Assembly (NCBI GenBank): GCA_001414485.1
Contig: LLEY01000033.1
Location: 1-64,000 of the forward strand
DNA: 64,000 bases
Source: Calycina herbarum
Taxonomy: Eukaryota > Ascomycota > Leotiomycetes > Helotiales > Pezizellaceae
Direction: 5' to 3'
The translations under genes and the position numbers were made by a program. The notes under the pieces are model-generated. The model made no database searches, was not told where the DNA came from, and saw only the letters and a program-made list of their open reading frames with translations. Of this stretch, positions 34,438 to 45,394 are shown one piece after another (the stretch's first letter is position 1; the number at the start of each line of letters is the position of its first letter).

Positions 34438-37400
34438 TAACCGGGCCCTCTCTAACTAAGCCGCTTTGTCTTCCGTAGCTATAGAGTCGTTACTCTCTAA
34501 TTCGTTATAATTATCTCTTCCTGCCTCGTACGTCTCTAGCTACAAAGGAAGAGCTTTTGAAGGCTCGTCAGCTGTTAGATTCGCTAAATAGAATTCCTTT
34601 AATATATGTAGCGAGTAGGCTACGTAGTAAGCTAGGTGCTAGTTAAGGTCCTCGTTATAGCTCTTCTACTTTAATCAGTAGTAAAGAGACTTCTATCGCG
34701 TCTTACTTATAAGTACTTCCTTAACCTCCTATTCTTCTTCTTTGTCGACGATAATCAGTAAAGGTAGCGTACTTACTTATCTAGGCAGAGGATCGTCTAA
34801 AGCTTTACGTAACTTCTCTAGTACGAAGACAGGATAGACTCTAATAGAGAATAGTAACTAGAGTCTAAAAGCAGAGCTAACTTCCTTAAGAATCTTAAAA
34901 GGTCTAGCTATCTAGTAGTCTAACTTCCGGCTAGGTCTTTACGTATTCTAGTCCTTTATAGTAATAAAAACTATATTACTAACTCTAAAGTCTACTTCTC
35001 GTCTATGTCTATTTACGTCTCGTTCTTTCTTTTCTTAAGCTTTTACTATATTCGCTTAGCCGACGTCTAGTACTTCTTAAAGAGTCTTTGTAACTATTAT
35101 AGCTTCTTCTTATAATAGCCTCTCTTATATAATTAAGAGTTTAGACGTATTCTAGTTAAAAGACGTTCTTAGTAAGTAGCTCTTTTATAATTCAAACGAG
35201 AATATTCTAATAGTACTATAAGGTAGTATAAGCTAAGCGTAGTCTATTATTAGAAGTAGCTCTAACTAATTATTCTAGTAGTAATTTACATATAGCCTTA
35301 AGTGCTAATCTAGGTACTAGTTTATAATTTCGGTTTATCTGTCTATCTAGGCGTGATTTATAGTCGAAAGTCAAAGCCGGACGCCGAGGATTCGTATAAA
35401 TTCTCGCTAGAAGACAGAGATAAACTAAGAGCCTCTGTTAGAGATAATACTCCCTAGGATTCTATAATATTATAATACGTGCTATAAGTATAGCCTAGCT
35501 ATCTACTTAGCTGTTACTTTCTTTTAGTATAGAATAGAGATAGATTATTTAGATAATCAGTCGATAACTACGAATATGTTATCAAAGCCGTACTTATTAG
35601 CTAGAAAGGATTTAAAGTCTATTACTACGTGTTACTATATACGTAATAGGACTAGAAGTAGGTGTAGATAACTAGAGGTCTTATCTCTTAGTATATCCGT
35701 TCTTCGACATTTGTAATAGTTATATACGTATTACGTAATATTAGACTTTATATTTCGCTAGATATATCTCGAGCGAAGGATCTAGTAGGTCTTATCTCGT
35801 CTAGAGTAGGCTAGTAGTACTTGGTCGTATACTTTATAGATTAGGTCTATCTATAAAGTATTAATATCTAGTACTATTAAGTAGCCTCGATAAAGCAGTA
35901 GGTCTTCCTCTAAGACGTATAGAGAGTCTTCGTCGTTCTTAGCCTGTAATTATAAAGCTTAAAGTGTCTTAGCATCCTTATTTGCTTTACAGATTCGTTT
36001 AGAGAGCGTAAGAGACTCTTAGAAGTGATTGTCGTCAACTAGAGCTAACGTAATAGAGCTTATTTCAACCCTGAGGTCTTTAAGTACTTCTATATTAACT
36101 TGTTCTTTCGTTAAGAGCGTATAGGTCTAGTATTATTCTTTCAGCTCCTTCTAAGTCTATAACTCGTCTGTTTTTTATATTAAAGCGTCTACTTTCCTAT
36201 TCTCTTTTCTAGAACAGTATATTACTATAAAGTAGTATTCGGCTAAAGCTTTAGCCTATCTAGCTTAACGTGTAGTAAGCTACTTTATTATTATAAAGTA
36301 CTCGAGTACTTTATAGTTAGTATAAATACGAACTTTCTTATATATACTTTGTAATTCCAGTCTCTATTCTATAAGCGAGTATACGATTATAAGTATCTCT
36401 TTATTATAAATCTTATAATTATACTTAGCTAAGGATATAACCTTACTAAAGTAAGCTACTAGGTACTATTCGCTGTCTACTTACTATTATTATAGTATTC
36501 TAGCGATTATTCTATCTAAGGCGTCTGTCTCGATTATCGTAGGAAGCTTTAGAGAGTAGTAGCAAAGGACTAGTGCTATTATAAGATATTCTTTCAGCTT
36601 CTTAAAAGCGTCTTAGTAGCTTTTGTCGAAGTTAAAGAGTACGTTATCTTTTATAAGACGTGTAAGTGGTTTTATAATAATTCTATAATTCTATATAAAC
36701 CTCCGATAGATATAACAAACCTAATCTGCTAGCTCTCTAGTAGTTATCCTTACCTGTAGTATATACAGATATAGCGGATAATCAGAGAAGTAAGAGGTAG
36801 TTTAATTAAAGATCTAAAGCTATAGAAGAGAAGAGAAGGAAAGAGGAGACTTCTAGAGGTCCTATAATATAGAGATAGCTAAGGAATCGATAAGTTATAG
36901 GAATGTCGATCCGTTTATAGAAATAGTTCCTAGCCTAGGTAGGAATAGTTCTAGGCCAGGCTAGGAATAGCAGGCTTTGCAGACGCCGGCGAGCAGCCGT
37001 ACGCGAGTCACGTGCTCGGCGGTGGCCAGGTCTGTAACAATAGAAGTTATAAAAGCCTAGGAAGCTTTAGACGCCTTTTACTATATCTAGTACTTACTAA
37101 TTCTAAACTACTATAACTTTTTCTAGATCTACTTTAATATTATTAGTTCTAATAATAAAGCTAAGGTCTTCTCGACGTTAAATTCGTATTTCTTAATATC
37201 TACTTATAAGCTAGTATTCTATAGTCGCTAGAGGACTTTTTATATATATTCCTCGTACTCTAATATATTCGAAGAATAGATAAGAATGTCGTCTAAGTAA
37301 GTAGAGTAGAAATCGTCTAAATAGTTGAAAAGTACGTCGTTTATATACCGCTAGTACGTAGATAGTCTATTCGTAAGTCTAAAGAGTAGAACCTTATACT

Positions 37401-40027
37401 TATACGTTCTATAATATATATAGAAAGTAGTTAGTTCTTTAGAATTAGAATCTATTCTTATATAATAGAAAGCTTAATAGATATCGAGTTTTATAAAGAT
37501 ATAAGCTTAACTAATATAGGCTAGCGTTTTATCGATAAGAGGAAGTAGATAGCAGTCTTTTCGAGTAAGGTTATTAAGCTTCTAGAAGTCGATATAAAAG
37601 CGTAATCTTCTGTCTACCTTCTTAATAAATAGTACTAGAGTAGTAAAAGAGGACTGGCTATACTTTATAAATCTCTTATAAAGGTTGTCTAAGATGTATT
37701 CCTTTGTAGTAAGTAGCTCTTTAGTTGACATCTTATATAGTAGAGAATATCTAAGAGTATCTGTTTCTTCTAGCTGTATTTTATAGTTATAATATTAGTA
37801 AGGTAGTAAGATATCTAAAGCTTCTTTTAAGAATACGTCTATAAAATCTACGTACTTCTCTAGAACCTCTAGTATTACTATACGATCCTCTTCTCGTCTA
37901 GCTATAATACTATTAATCTCGTATAAGCTAGTAGTAAATATCTCACTATCTTTCTAAAGTAAATAGTAGTATATTCCTACTACGGATATAGTAGAGATAT
38001 TAATTATCGTAGAAGGTTCTTACTTTAGAAAGAGCTTTCGTTAATAGACTAGGGTAAGTACTTTCTTAGGTAATCTCTTAAGTTCCTGTTTTATAATCTA
38101 GTATTATACTTATATAGAAGACTAGTAGTTGCTTTCGCGGATTATAGGTACGTATTCTAGATATTCTATTATACTAAGTTCTAGAATAGATTAGCTATTC
38201 TATCTCTATAATTTGTCTGTTTCTATTACAAGGTTACGAGCGTCTATCTGATTCTAGTAAAAGAGCGTAGAATCCTTAGAACGAATAGCTTCGCGTAAGA
38301 GAGAGGTAGGCTACTAAGTAGAGAAGTAAGGCTTGAGTTCCTCTAGCTAGAGTAACTTTCGATAAGTTACGTTAATATTAATATAAAAGTATTTAAAGAA
38401 TTTTCAGCTAAGAATAACGTTGTATAATCCTAGGTCTAGTAGAATAAAGAGTATATTAAAGAATTTATAGCTATCTAATACGTAATTAGAGAGAAGGTAG
38501 TAAGTAGCTTCTCTGCTAATCTCTCTATTATATCTGCGAATCTTTATAAGTATAGGAAGTCTTTTTGTTTTAAGGTTATAGAACTTCGCTAAGTCGTAGC
38601 TGAACTAGGCGTCTATAAAAGAGAATATATTTGCTCTAAGGTTACTAAGAGCAGTGGTTTATATACTATATCTATTAATTGTTATTATACTAGGTAAAGT
38701 AAACGCTTTTCTACTAACTAATAACCGTAGATTAATCTTAGAGAGATTAATCCTATATTTATCTAAGGTAGAGTCTTCTCTTAGGTATAGTCGTTTCCTA
38801 ACTTAGATCTAGCTTCTTCTTCCTTCTCTAGCTCGCTTAAGTCTACCTTCTTATAGACTCTTAGCTATAGGTAGAACTTGATATAATAGCCGACTTCTCT
38901 ACAGTTATAACACGTGTTAGTAGAGAGGTGAATACCAGCTACGCGAGTAGGAATTTCTAGAGAACGTGTAGCTATAGCTATATTTATAGCTATAGTAGAT
39001 AGATACTTGCTTATACGCTTTCTAGTCTTTTCTTCTATAATATCTCGTAGGTCGTTGTCGACGCTACTAGTAAGAGTATAAAAGAGGTCTATGTCTCTCT
39101 TAGCTTAAAGTCTAATAACTATAAGAGCTTGTCGGAGGTTAATAGTTAACTTATTAAAAAGGTTATTAATTCTGTCTTACTTTAGAGCCCTAGACTCGTC
39201 TGCTAGCTTCTGGAACTTCGCTTGAAACTCGTAGAACGTCTCTCGAGCTATTCGTAGCTCTTAGTACCTCTTATAAGCTTTGTTATAAACGTACGAACTA
39301 ACTGTAATATTACAGAGGTAAGCTAGTATCTTATTATAAGTAGTAAATCGGTTATTAGTATCGAACTTATATTTTAGGTAAATATAATCACGTGCTTAGC
39401 TAGCAGTAGTGCGATATACTAGGTTTATCTTTGTCTTCTTAGACTCGAAGTAGTCGGTATTAATATATAGCTTTGCTATAATTTCAGTCTTCTAGGTATT
39501 ATATATAATCCGGTCGTCTTCTATTATAAACGTACGTAGATTCTCTACTTTACTAGTCTTCTTAGAAGACTAGGTAACCTTTTTAGCTTTAAGCTCTATA
39601 AGAGTGTATTTATAGCGTACGTGTATTTCTGTTGCTTAAGAGGTAGATCTAGTATTAACTTTAAGATAGTAGATCTTATCTATAAGAGTGGTTATCGTTT
39701 AAAGGATTTGTTATAAAGTATTATCGACTATAAGAGGAGGAGGTGACTTAGACTTTGCTACTGTAGAAGAGCTAGTAGTAGCCTTGCTAGTAGGTGGAGG
39801 TGGTAGTACTATAGCTTAAGAAGAGGTCTTAGTCTTTCGAGAGCTGGTGTTAATAGTAGGTAGTAAAGGTAAAGGTAGAGGCTCTTCGTCTAATTACTTA
39901 TCGAGCTAGCTAAGAGAGAAGCGTCGTAACTTATTACCGTGTATAAAGGGATTTACTATAAGATAAATATATGTTTTTTCGTTTATTAGTTTTAGGATAT
40001 TCGTATACCTTCCTAGGCGAGAGTGTG
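34438..40027 (-). pseudogene. gag-pol relic of element A
   Basis: All frames are broken. Recognisable on the minus strand are a zinc knuckle CYNCREVGYYIKFY (usual CxxCx4Hx4C, here H and C changed to Y), the reverse transcriptase YLDDILIYSSNILE near 37265-37315, and YNYYKCRRT of the integrase zinc finger near 35700. Changes at key residues are all RIP-type transitions. Confidence 0.75.
36711..37039 (-). mobile_element. Solo LTR inside element A
   Basis: A 329-bp insertion with ends TATAACAAACC and GGTCTGTAACA (TGTTACAGACC...TTTGTTATA on the minus strand), flanked by the perfect 5-bp duplication ATAGA (36706-36710 and 37040-37044). No internal domain is present. Its right third (36960-37035) is strikingly GC-rich for this island. 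Confidence 0.82.
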
Positions 40028-40038
40028 AGTTTAGTTTT
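40028..40038 (-). other. Self-priming primer-binding site of element A
   Basis: On the minus strand this reads AAAACTAAACT, two nucleotides inside the 5' LTR. It is exactly complementary to an 11-nt stretch of the LTR transcript (the plus-strand copy lies at 40103-40113). This matches the Tf1/sushi mechanism, in which the RNA 5' end folds back as the reverse-transcription primer. Confidence 0.65.
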
Positions 40039-40040
40039 AG

Positions 40041-40225
40041 TATAACAGCTCTCTATAAATATATCAAAAGAGATACTTATAGAATAGTACCTATATTCGA
40101 AGAAAACTAAACTAAAGAGAGAAGAGAAGAGTTAGTACGCTCTGTCTCTATTAATATATATACTAAGCGAGACTTCGGTAGAACCTCGGCCCGTGATCCA
40201 GTCGTATATGACTGGGACTATTATA
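40041..40225 (-). repeat. 5' LTR of element A
   Basis: 185 bp, partner of 34242-34424. It has a TATA-like run (TATATATATT) about 45 bp upstream, on the minus strand, of the putative self-primer sequence. Confidence 0.9.
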
Positions 40226-40230
40226 CTTAC

Positions 40231-41311
40231 TAACTTATAGCTCGATTCCTTTGTTTAACTATAGGTATATAACGTCTGCTATTATATCTAAGATATCTGT
40301 TTTAATCTACGTATTATATCCTCTAGCCTCGAGTTCTTCGTCTGTAAGTTTAATTCTTTCTAGTAAAGCTACTTCTTTTCGAATAGTAGCGTTAGCCTGT
40401 TTCTCTTTAGAGTCTTTCTTCTTATTATACTTATTTACTCTATAGCTAGAGAGACTATAGTTATAATATAAGTTCTACTTACGTCGACGATTTCGCTCTT
40501 TCTAGAACAGCTCTCTCTCTATTAGGTTTCTTTCTTAATTTCCTTTTCTTAGTATCTAACGCTTCTAAGTAGTGTTAATTTCTATAGGATCTCTATAGTT
40601 CTTCTTTCTACCTTTTCCTTATTAATATCTATAACTACCTTTCTTCTCTAGACTCCGCTTATAATTCTAATTATCGATCTTAATTATATCGTTAGTTAGC
40701 TTATCAAGTATATCTAGAAAGTTATCTCTAGCTAGTTCGTTCTTAACACTATTCTTTAATTCTCTATAGTATTATTTACGTAAAGCCTTATTATTCTAAC
40801 TAAGACGCGTAGAATACTACTAGAATATTAATATATACTTAGCGGCTAAGCCCTTCTAACGAAGGCTATATAAGGCTTATACTGCTTTTTTCTTTAAATC
40901 TACATCTATAAATATCTGATTAATTCCTTTCTTAAATCTAGTAATAGTTAAGAACAACCTCTAAGTGCTTTTACTTATAAGGTTTAATACTTTTCTATTT
41001 AATATTTCATTTTTCTAAAAATCTTCTAAATAGAGTTCTATCTAGTTATATACTACTCTCTTAAGACGAGTAGTAAGCTATATAACTTAATCTATTTTAT
41101 AAGCGAACTATACTAAGTAAAAGTTTAAGTATATTAAAGCTTTTATAATAAACTTAGTAAGTTTCTCTAGAGAACTATTAAACGTTCTTAGTACTAGTAA
41201 CTTCACTTCCTCTCTAAGAGTAGTAACTGGCGCTACCGGTATTATTAGCGCTAGAGGTAGTATAGAGGTTAAATCTAAGAATAGCGTAGTTTTTAATATT
41301 ATATTAGTAGT
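40231..41311 (-). pseudogene. gag relic of element B
   Basis: This is the part of element B lying on the 5' side of the inserted element A. Near 40440-40490 the minus strand reads NLYYNYSLSSYRVN, which is a CxxCx4Hx4C zinc knuckle (usual form CYNCGLPGHR) after RIP. No intact frame remains. Confidence 0.6.
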
Positions 41312-41323
41312 ACTTCTAAGTAA
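41312..41323 (-). other. Self-priming primer-binding site of element B
   Basis: The minus strand reads TTACTTAGAAGT, exactly complementary to a 12-nt stretch of the LTR transcript (same plus-strand sequence at 41420-41431). It is 10 nt from the LTR edge, farther than in the other two elements. Confidence 0.5.
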
Positions 41324-41333
41324 GTACTTAAAG

Positions 41334-41795
41334 TATAACGAAACTTAAATAAACTAAACAAAAATAACTAAGTCTCGAAGATTAGTATATAAGTAAGAAG
41401 TATAGACGTAATAGGTTATTTACTTAGAAGTGAACTTGTTACTTATATTAAAGATATTAAATAAGATAATAAGATTAATAACTAAAGTTAAGTATAAAGC
41501 TTCTATCTAATAGTAGACGTGCTAGTCTTATAAAGAACCTTCGTTTATATTAGAGTCTTACTTAGTAGGAGTTCTGAAGATAAAGTCCGACTCTATTTCC
41601 AAGGCTTCTTAAAACTAGACTCTATCACCTGACTGCTCCTAACCGAGTCACGTGATATAACTATAATAAGATCCCTAGGATTATATATCTTTCTATATTT
41701 AATCTCTTCTTTCTTTCAGGGTTATAATAGTGTTTGTCTTATTAGAACGTCGCCTAGACTTTACTAATTCACGTACTAGTACGTAATTTATAATA
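41334..41795 (-). repeat. 5' LTR of element B
   Basis: 462 bp, same length as 28754-29215, ending next to the target duplication CTCTA. Confidence 0.9.
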
Positions 41796-41800
41796 CTCTA

Positions 41801-42420
41801 CACTTATCGCACCTACTATAGCTACTTAATATAGTCTACTTCTCGCTATTAAAGCGAGCGTATAGAGCTAAGATATTAGGCTTAGCATAGAATTATATTA
41901 ATTATATTACTAAAGAAACCTTTTTTCTTATATTTAAAGTAGCTTTTTATAAAGTATTTATAAAGAATAACATCTATACGAGTTTTAAAGAGGCTAGGCT
42001 AGTCTTATATAGCCTAGAAGCTATGTTATTAAAGCTTGATTTAAGGCTTTATACGCTAATACTAATAATACTAGAAAACACTCTATAGATATCTAAAATA
42101 CTAAGTAACGTATATGAAATAATAGCTTAATTAACGCTTATTCGAGATCGGATTTAAAGACATTAAGACTTATTACCTAGTTCTATTATTTAGTCTCTTA
42201 ATTAACTCGAAAAAGACTTAACTAGGGTAATATATAATATAGTATTAATATATAAGGAAATTACTAGTCTTTATATAATAACTAAGGCTATAACTAAGCG
42301 TAAAAGTCGTAAGAGAAAGTATATTAAGAGTTAAGAGATATTAATAGTAGACGATATAGCTGATTTAATTACATCTAAGGAAAATAGTAGCTAGAAACAA
42401 GGTAAAGAGTCTAGGAAGAG
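41801..42420 (+). pseudogene. Fot1/pogo transposase, 3' part, RIP-mutated
   Basis: The transposase resumes as HLSHLL-x-LLN (usual HSSHLLQPLD), then FSLLKRAYRA, INYITKETFF and FKVAFYKVFIKNNIYTSF. SFKEARLVLYSLEAMLLKLDLRL follows, all recognisable Fot1/pogo C-terminal segments. A basic KRKSRKRKYIKS and KESRKRVRVDR tail comes last. Stops are TAA/TAG from RIP of CAA/TGG-type codons. Confidence 0.75.
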
Positions 42421-42905
42421 AGTTCGCGTAGACAGGTACTTATAATAGCCTGCTATTAAGTATAGGAATGCCAAGAGTTACGTGGAATATAAGGATTACG
42501 TATTCGAGTATCGGAATGTCCGGTTCGGATCTCCGAGTCTATTGTTATTATCCGAACCCTTTTATATATAGATGCTCTTACTCTTAGTATCGGGAAAGGT
42601 TAATTTAATCTTTTCCTTCGTATTTAGAGCCTAGTATCCAAGTATATTATTCTACGGAACGCACTTCTATATACCTCTTTTATAGTATTATCTGTTTCGT
42701 GCCGTTATAGTACTATAGCTGTTATAGTAAAACTAAGTATATTTCTTATACTTATTAGATAGAAATATTAGATATAGAAGATAGCGAAAGTTCTAAAGAA
42801 TACTAGATAGCTTCTATAGTAATAATAACTTTATATAGTATTAAGTATTTTATATTATAATAACACTAGGTTAAAAAAGTAGGCGACTCGCTTATATAGG
42901 CGACT

Positions 42906-43058
42906 TGTGACGGACGTGAATGAATAGCTTTTACCAGTGCGCCAGCCGGCTAAAAGGCACAAGAATTGATCGGCAGACCAATTCGCTATTCTACTACTCG
43001 ATAGGAATCCCGGTGTAACACCGCCCACGTGACCTCCAGCCACGTGACGGCTGTCACA
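42906..43058 (-). repeat. 3' LTR of the TRIM
   Basis: 153 bp with TGTGAC/GTCACA inverted ends. It contains CACGTG motifs and is identical to 43345-43497 except one C/T. Confidence 0.9.
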
Positions 43059-43332
43059 CTATCCCCGCTTCTAAGACAGCTGGCCCCCAGCTGTCCGTAA
43101 GCGTAAGTAGTTAACCATAAGACTAAACAAGCCCCGCAGGGTGATCGCCTATATCCTCGAGAGTGCTTGTACGAGAAGGCCGAAGCCAACAGCATGATTT
43201 TGCCAGACACACTATGTGCGTAATGCGCCAGCCACTCTACTCAGAACCATAGTATCTTTAAGCAACCAAGTCCTCGCTTAGCGGGCCGACCCCGGGCCGA
43301 CCAACTAGTCTCAGACCCTCGGTTACAGGTTG

Positions 43333-43343
43333 GATCAATTCTT
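43333..43343 (-). other. Self-priming primer-binding site of the TRIM
   Basis: The minus strand reads AAGAATTGATC, one nucleotide from the 5' LTR. It is exactly complementary to 11 nt of the LTR transcript; the same plus-strand sequence lies at 43400-43410. No tRNA-type TGG start is present, so self-priming is the better explanation. Confidence 0.65.
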
Positions 43344-43344
43344 C

Positions 43345-43497
43345 TGTGACGGACGTGAATGAATAGCTTTTACCAGTGCGCCAGCCGGCCAAAAGGCACA
43401 AGAATTGATCGGCAGACCAATTCGCTATTCTACTACTCGATAGGAATCCCGGTGTAACACCGCCCACGTGACCTCCAGCCACGTGACGGCTGTCACA
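43345..43497 (-). repeat. 5' LTR of the TRIM
   Basis: 153 bp, partner of 42906-43058. Confidence 0.9.
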
Positions 43498-43518
43498 CGA
43501 CTCGCTTATAAAACACGT

Positions 43519-44635
43519 TATATCTTTTTCTACTCTATAAACTTTCTAGGAAGAAAATAGACATTTTTATATCTATTATAATTTTCGTAGGGTCTTAGTA
43601 AACTTCATAGAGGTGTGAAAACTTTTTAAGAAAAGAGGTATTTCTAATCTCTCTCTATTTATAAGATATTAGTTATAATATAAGAATTATAAAAAGTAGT
43701 AGGAAGAGATAACTTGATATAGCGCATCTTTCTAACTAGGTCTTGTCTAATTTAGAGCCCTCTTAGTTTCTAAAAAATAAAGGGAAAGCATAGAATTAAA
43801 AACGCACGGTTTACGAAAAATCGTCAAAAGGGAAGCTTATATTGCAACTGACTGTAGGTAATCCGACTAACGGAAAACGAAACCCCTCAGAAAACAGAGG
43901 CCCAAACCTCAAGTTTCCGTGGTATTTCGTTCGGTATCGATCAAGATACAAGCAGACTTCATCGACCCCGACGAACGGAATCAACAAGTCACACCCCCGT
44001 TAGATCCTCGGTGTATGGCATAGGCCGTGGATATGAGGGTTGTGATGATTCTGGAATTGCACGTAGGAGTGATGGAGGGGTGATGCCCAGGATCCTAGCT
44101 ATATACAGGGAATACTAGCTTGTTCGTCTTGTGGAGTACTTTGGGAAAGATTCGGCTCCAGTCAGGCGTGGTAGGAAAATCAAACTAGTAAGCGAGACAA
44201 CGGAGCAGGAGTTTGAAATTTCCAAGAATGAGAGACAACAGGTTGATGACAGATGAGTCAGGAACATGGAATTGAAAATGAGACAAGTTAATCAGGCACT
44301 TGCCATATGCGAGCTGCGCAATAAACACCGGAACATTTTTTTGGGCGATTGGTTAGACACGGTGGATGCTAAGCCTTAGTGCAAGACCCATCCACTCGGT
44401 CATGCTAGCGTAAAACACAATGGAAGTCCAAAACCTCTGCATAATAGTTATGCGCTATGGATTTGCAATTTTGAAACCCAATGGCACTTTGAAAATGACA
44501 ATATTTTCATGGTCATGAATTCATGTTTACTTCGTAGTCTCCAAACGCCATATCTGGCATTGCCATAATCGCAAAATGCCCGCAACCTGCCACCGAGTTT
44601 CAACAAGCGCCTCGATCCGAAATAGACAAATGCTT
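43519..44635. other. Right flank of the transposon island
   Basis: The first 250 bp is still AT-rich and may be older repeat. Composition becomes normal near 43800. The remainder up to ARPC4 shows no gene and probably includes the ARPC4 3' UTR. Confidence 0.45.
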
Positions 44636-45394
44636 TTAGTCGAACTAAATTTTGTCAGCATCTGGAATATACAGATTGCCAAGTATGTACTCACAGGTGT
44701 TAAGAAAGACTCGGCCACAAATCTTGCGCGTGCGTTGAGCTAGTTTCACTGTTAGTAACTCGAGTTCCCCTCCGGTAAGCATGGAACGTACGAAGAGCTT
44801 CATTTCTGAGATTTCCTTGTCCACTTCCTCCATGAACTGTATGATGAAATCGACTAGCTTGTGCTTCAACATCTCCTCGGTATGGAAATTCGTAATCAAG
44901 AACGAAATATCATAACCCTAATGCCATCAGTATGTTCCACCTCCCCGAGTCCGCTATACCACATACCTTTACAGGCTTCCTCCGTAAAATGAAGAATGCC
45001 TCGGCTCTTTGGGTCAAGAATCGTGTAAACTTGTGTACCAGGATATGTTCTATTTCATCTGCCTGCTTGATCTTGATGCTTATGCGAACGCTGTTGATGC
45101 TGGGCTCGATGAAGACTCGCTCATTTTCGTTTCGGGCCACCATCAGAGGGTTCAGCAGGACTTCTGGGGAGGTCTGGGCCTCGATTTCAGGTACATTGTG
45201 TCTTTCTGAGGTTTGGGATGCGAAGTTGGAGAGGCAAAGGGCGGATGTGAGGGAGGATCGGACGCATTGGAGGTAGGGGCGCAATGATTGAGACTATTGA
45301 AGGTTGGTTGTTAGCTTAGCAGGATATAATTAGGAGCTTTAGAAGCAATAGGAGAAGAACAAAAGGAACGGAGAAAAAGATCTCAACTTACCAT
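44636..45394 (-). CDS. arc19: Arp2/3 complex subunit 4 (ARPC4, p20)
   Basis: ARPC4 is a core subunit of the seven-protein Arp2/3 complex that nucleates branched actin at endocytic patches. Five exons (45394-45392, 45293-44967, 44917-44792, 44739-44695, 44644-44636) join in phase to give 169 aa, the normal family length. Exon 1 contributes only the ATG, followed at once by a GTAAGT donor; exon 5 contributes only Phe-Asp and the stop. Diagnostic stretches are [82 protein letters not shown] and [13 protein letters not shown]. Introns are 49-98 nt. The start lies 336 bp from the divergent UBP6 start. Highly conserved and near certain. Confidence 0.95.

Larger units (their letters stand above)
34242..40225 (-). 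mobile_element. Ty3/gypsy LTR retrotransposon A, nested in B
   Basis: LTRs at 34242-34424 (183 bp) and 40041-40225 (185 bp) are flanked by the 5-bp duplication CTTAC (34237-34241 and 40226-40230). Minus orientation: the strand complementary to 34425-34437 is purine-rich (AAGAAGAGGGTAG), the polypurine tract next to the 3' LTR. Relics in order are a gag CCHC knuckle (about 38880-38930), reverse transcriptase YLDDFYSTYLDDILIYSS (about 37260-37330) and an integrase HHCC-type YYKCRRT (about 35700). RT before integrase places it in Ty3/gypsy rather than Ty1/copia. A solo LTR sits inside it at 36711-37039. Confidence 0.92.
28754..41795 (-). mobile_element. Ty3/gypsy LTR retrotransposon B (nested host)
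   Basis: Two 462-bp LTRs (28754-29215 and 41334-41795) are flanked by the 5-bp direct duplication CTCTA (28749-28753 and 41796-41800). Orientation is minus: a purine-rich tract complementary to 29216-29228 abuts the left LTR, and the primer-binding region lies left of 41334. Internal relics in order are a gag zinc knuckle near 40440-40490, a reverse transcriptase YYLDNILIF motif near 31955-32000, and pol sequence down to the left LTR. It landed inside the transposase of the pogo element, in the codons after NIITFYIS. Subtracting the 6-kb element A leaves about 7.05 kb, including a 0.4-kb MITE. LTR differences are mostly transitions, as expected from RIP. Confidence 0.9.
42906..43497 (-). mobile_element. 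TRIM: 592-bp terminal-repeat retrotransposon in miniature
   Basis: Two 153-bp direct repeats (42906-43058 and 43345-43497) begin TGTGACGGACG and end GGCTGTCACA; I find a single C/T difference between them. The element is flanked by the perfect 5-bp duplication CGACT (42901-42905 and 43498-43502). The 286-bp interior has no coding capacity. Minus orientation: the complement of 43059-43071 is a polypurine tract (GAAGCGGGGATAG), and a self-priming site lies at 43333-43343. Unlike everything around it, the element is not AT-rich and shows no RIP decay, so it is the youngest insertion. It splits the right terminal repeat of the pogo element. Confidence 0.9.
27749..43518 (+). mobile_element. Fot1/pogo-type DNA transposon carrying all the other nested insertions
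   Basis: The left terminal inverted repeat starts at 27749 (ACGTGTTTCACAAGCGAGTC...) and the right one ends at 43518 (...ATAAAACACGT). Both are flanked by TA, the Tc1/mariner-pogo target. The left end carries two 17-bp direct subrepeats of the form ACAAGCGRGTCGCCCAC, probable transposase-binding sites. The right arm has the matching GGCGACTCGCTT units but is split by a 592-bp TRIM at 42906-43497. Transposase remnants lie at 27930-28753 and 41801-42420, on either side of a 13-kb LTR element. Once the insertions are removed, the element is roughly 2.1 kb, normal for Fot1-like elements. It is heavily mutated by RIP. Confidence 0.85.

Noticed and set aside
42855..43482. Repeated frames beginning MAGGHVGGVTPGFLSSS
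   Set aside because: The same peptide occurs twice because both lie in the TRIM LTRs; they are not genes.
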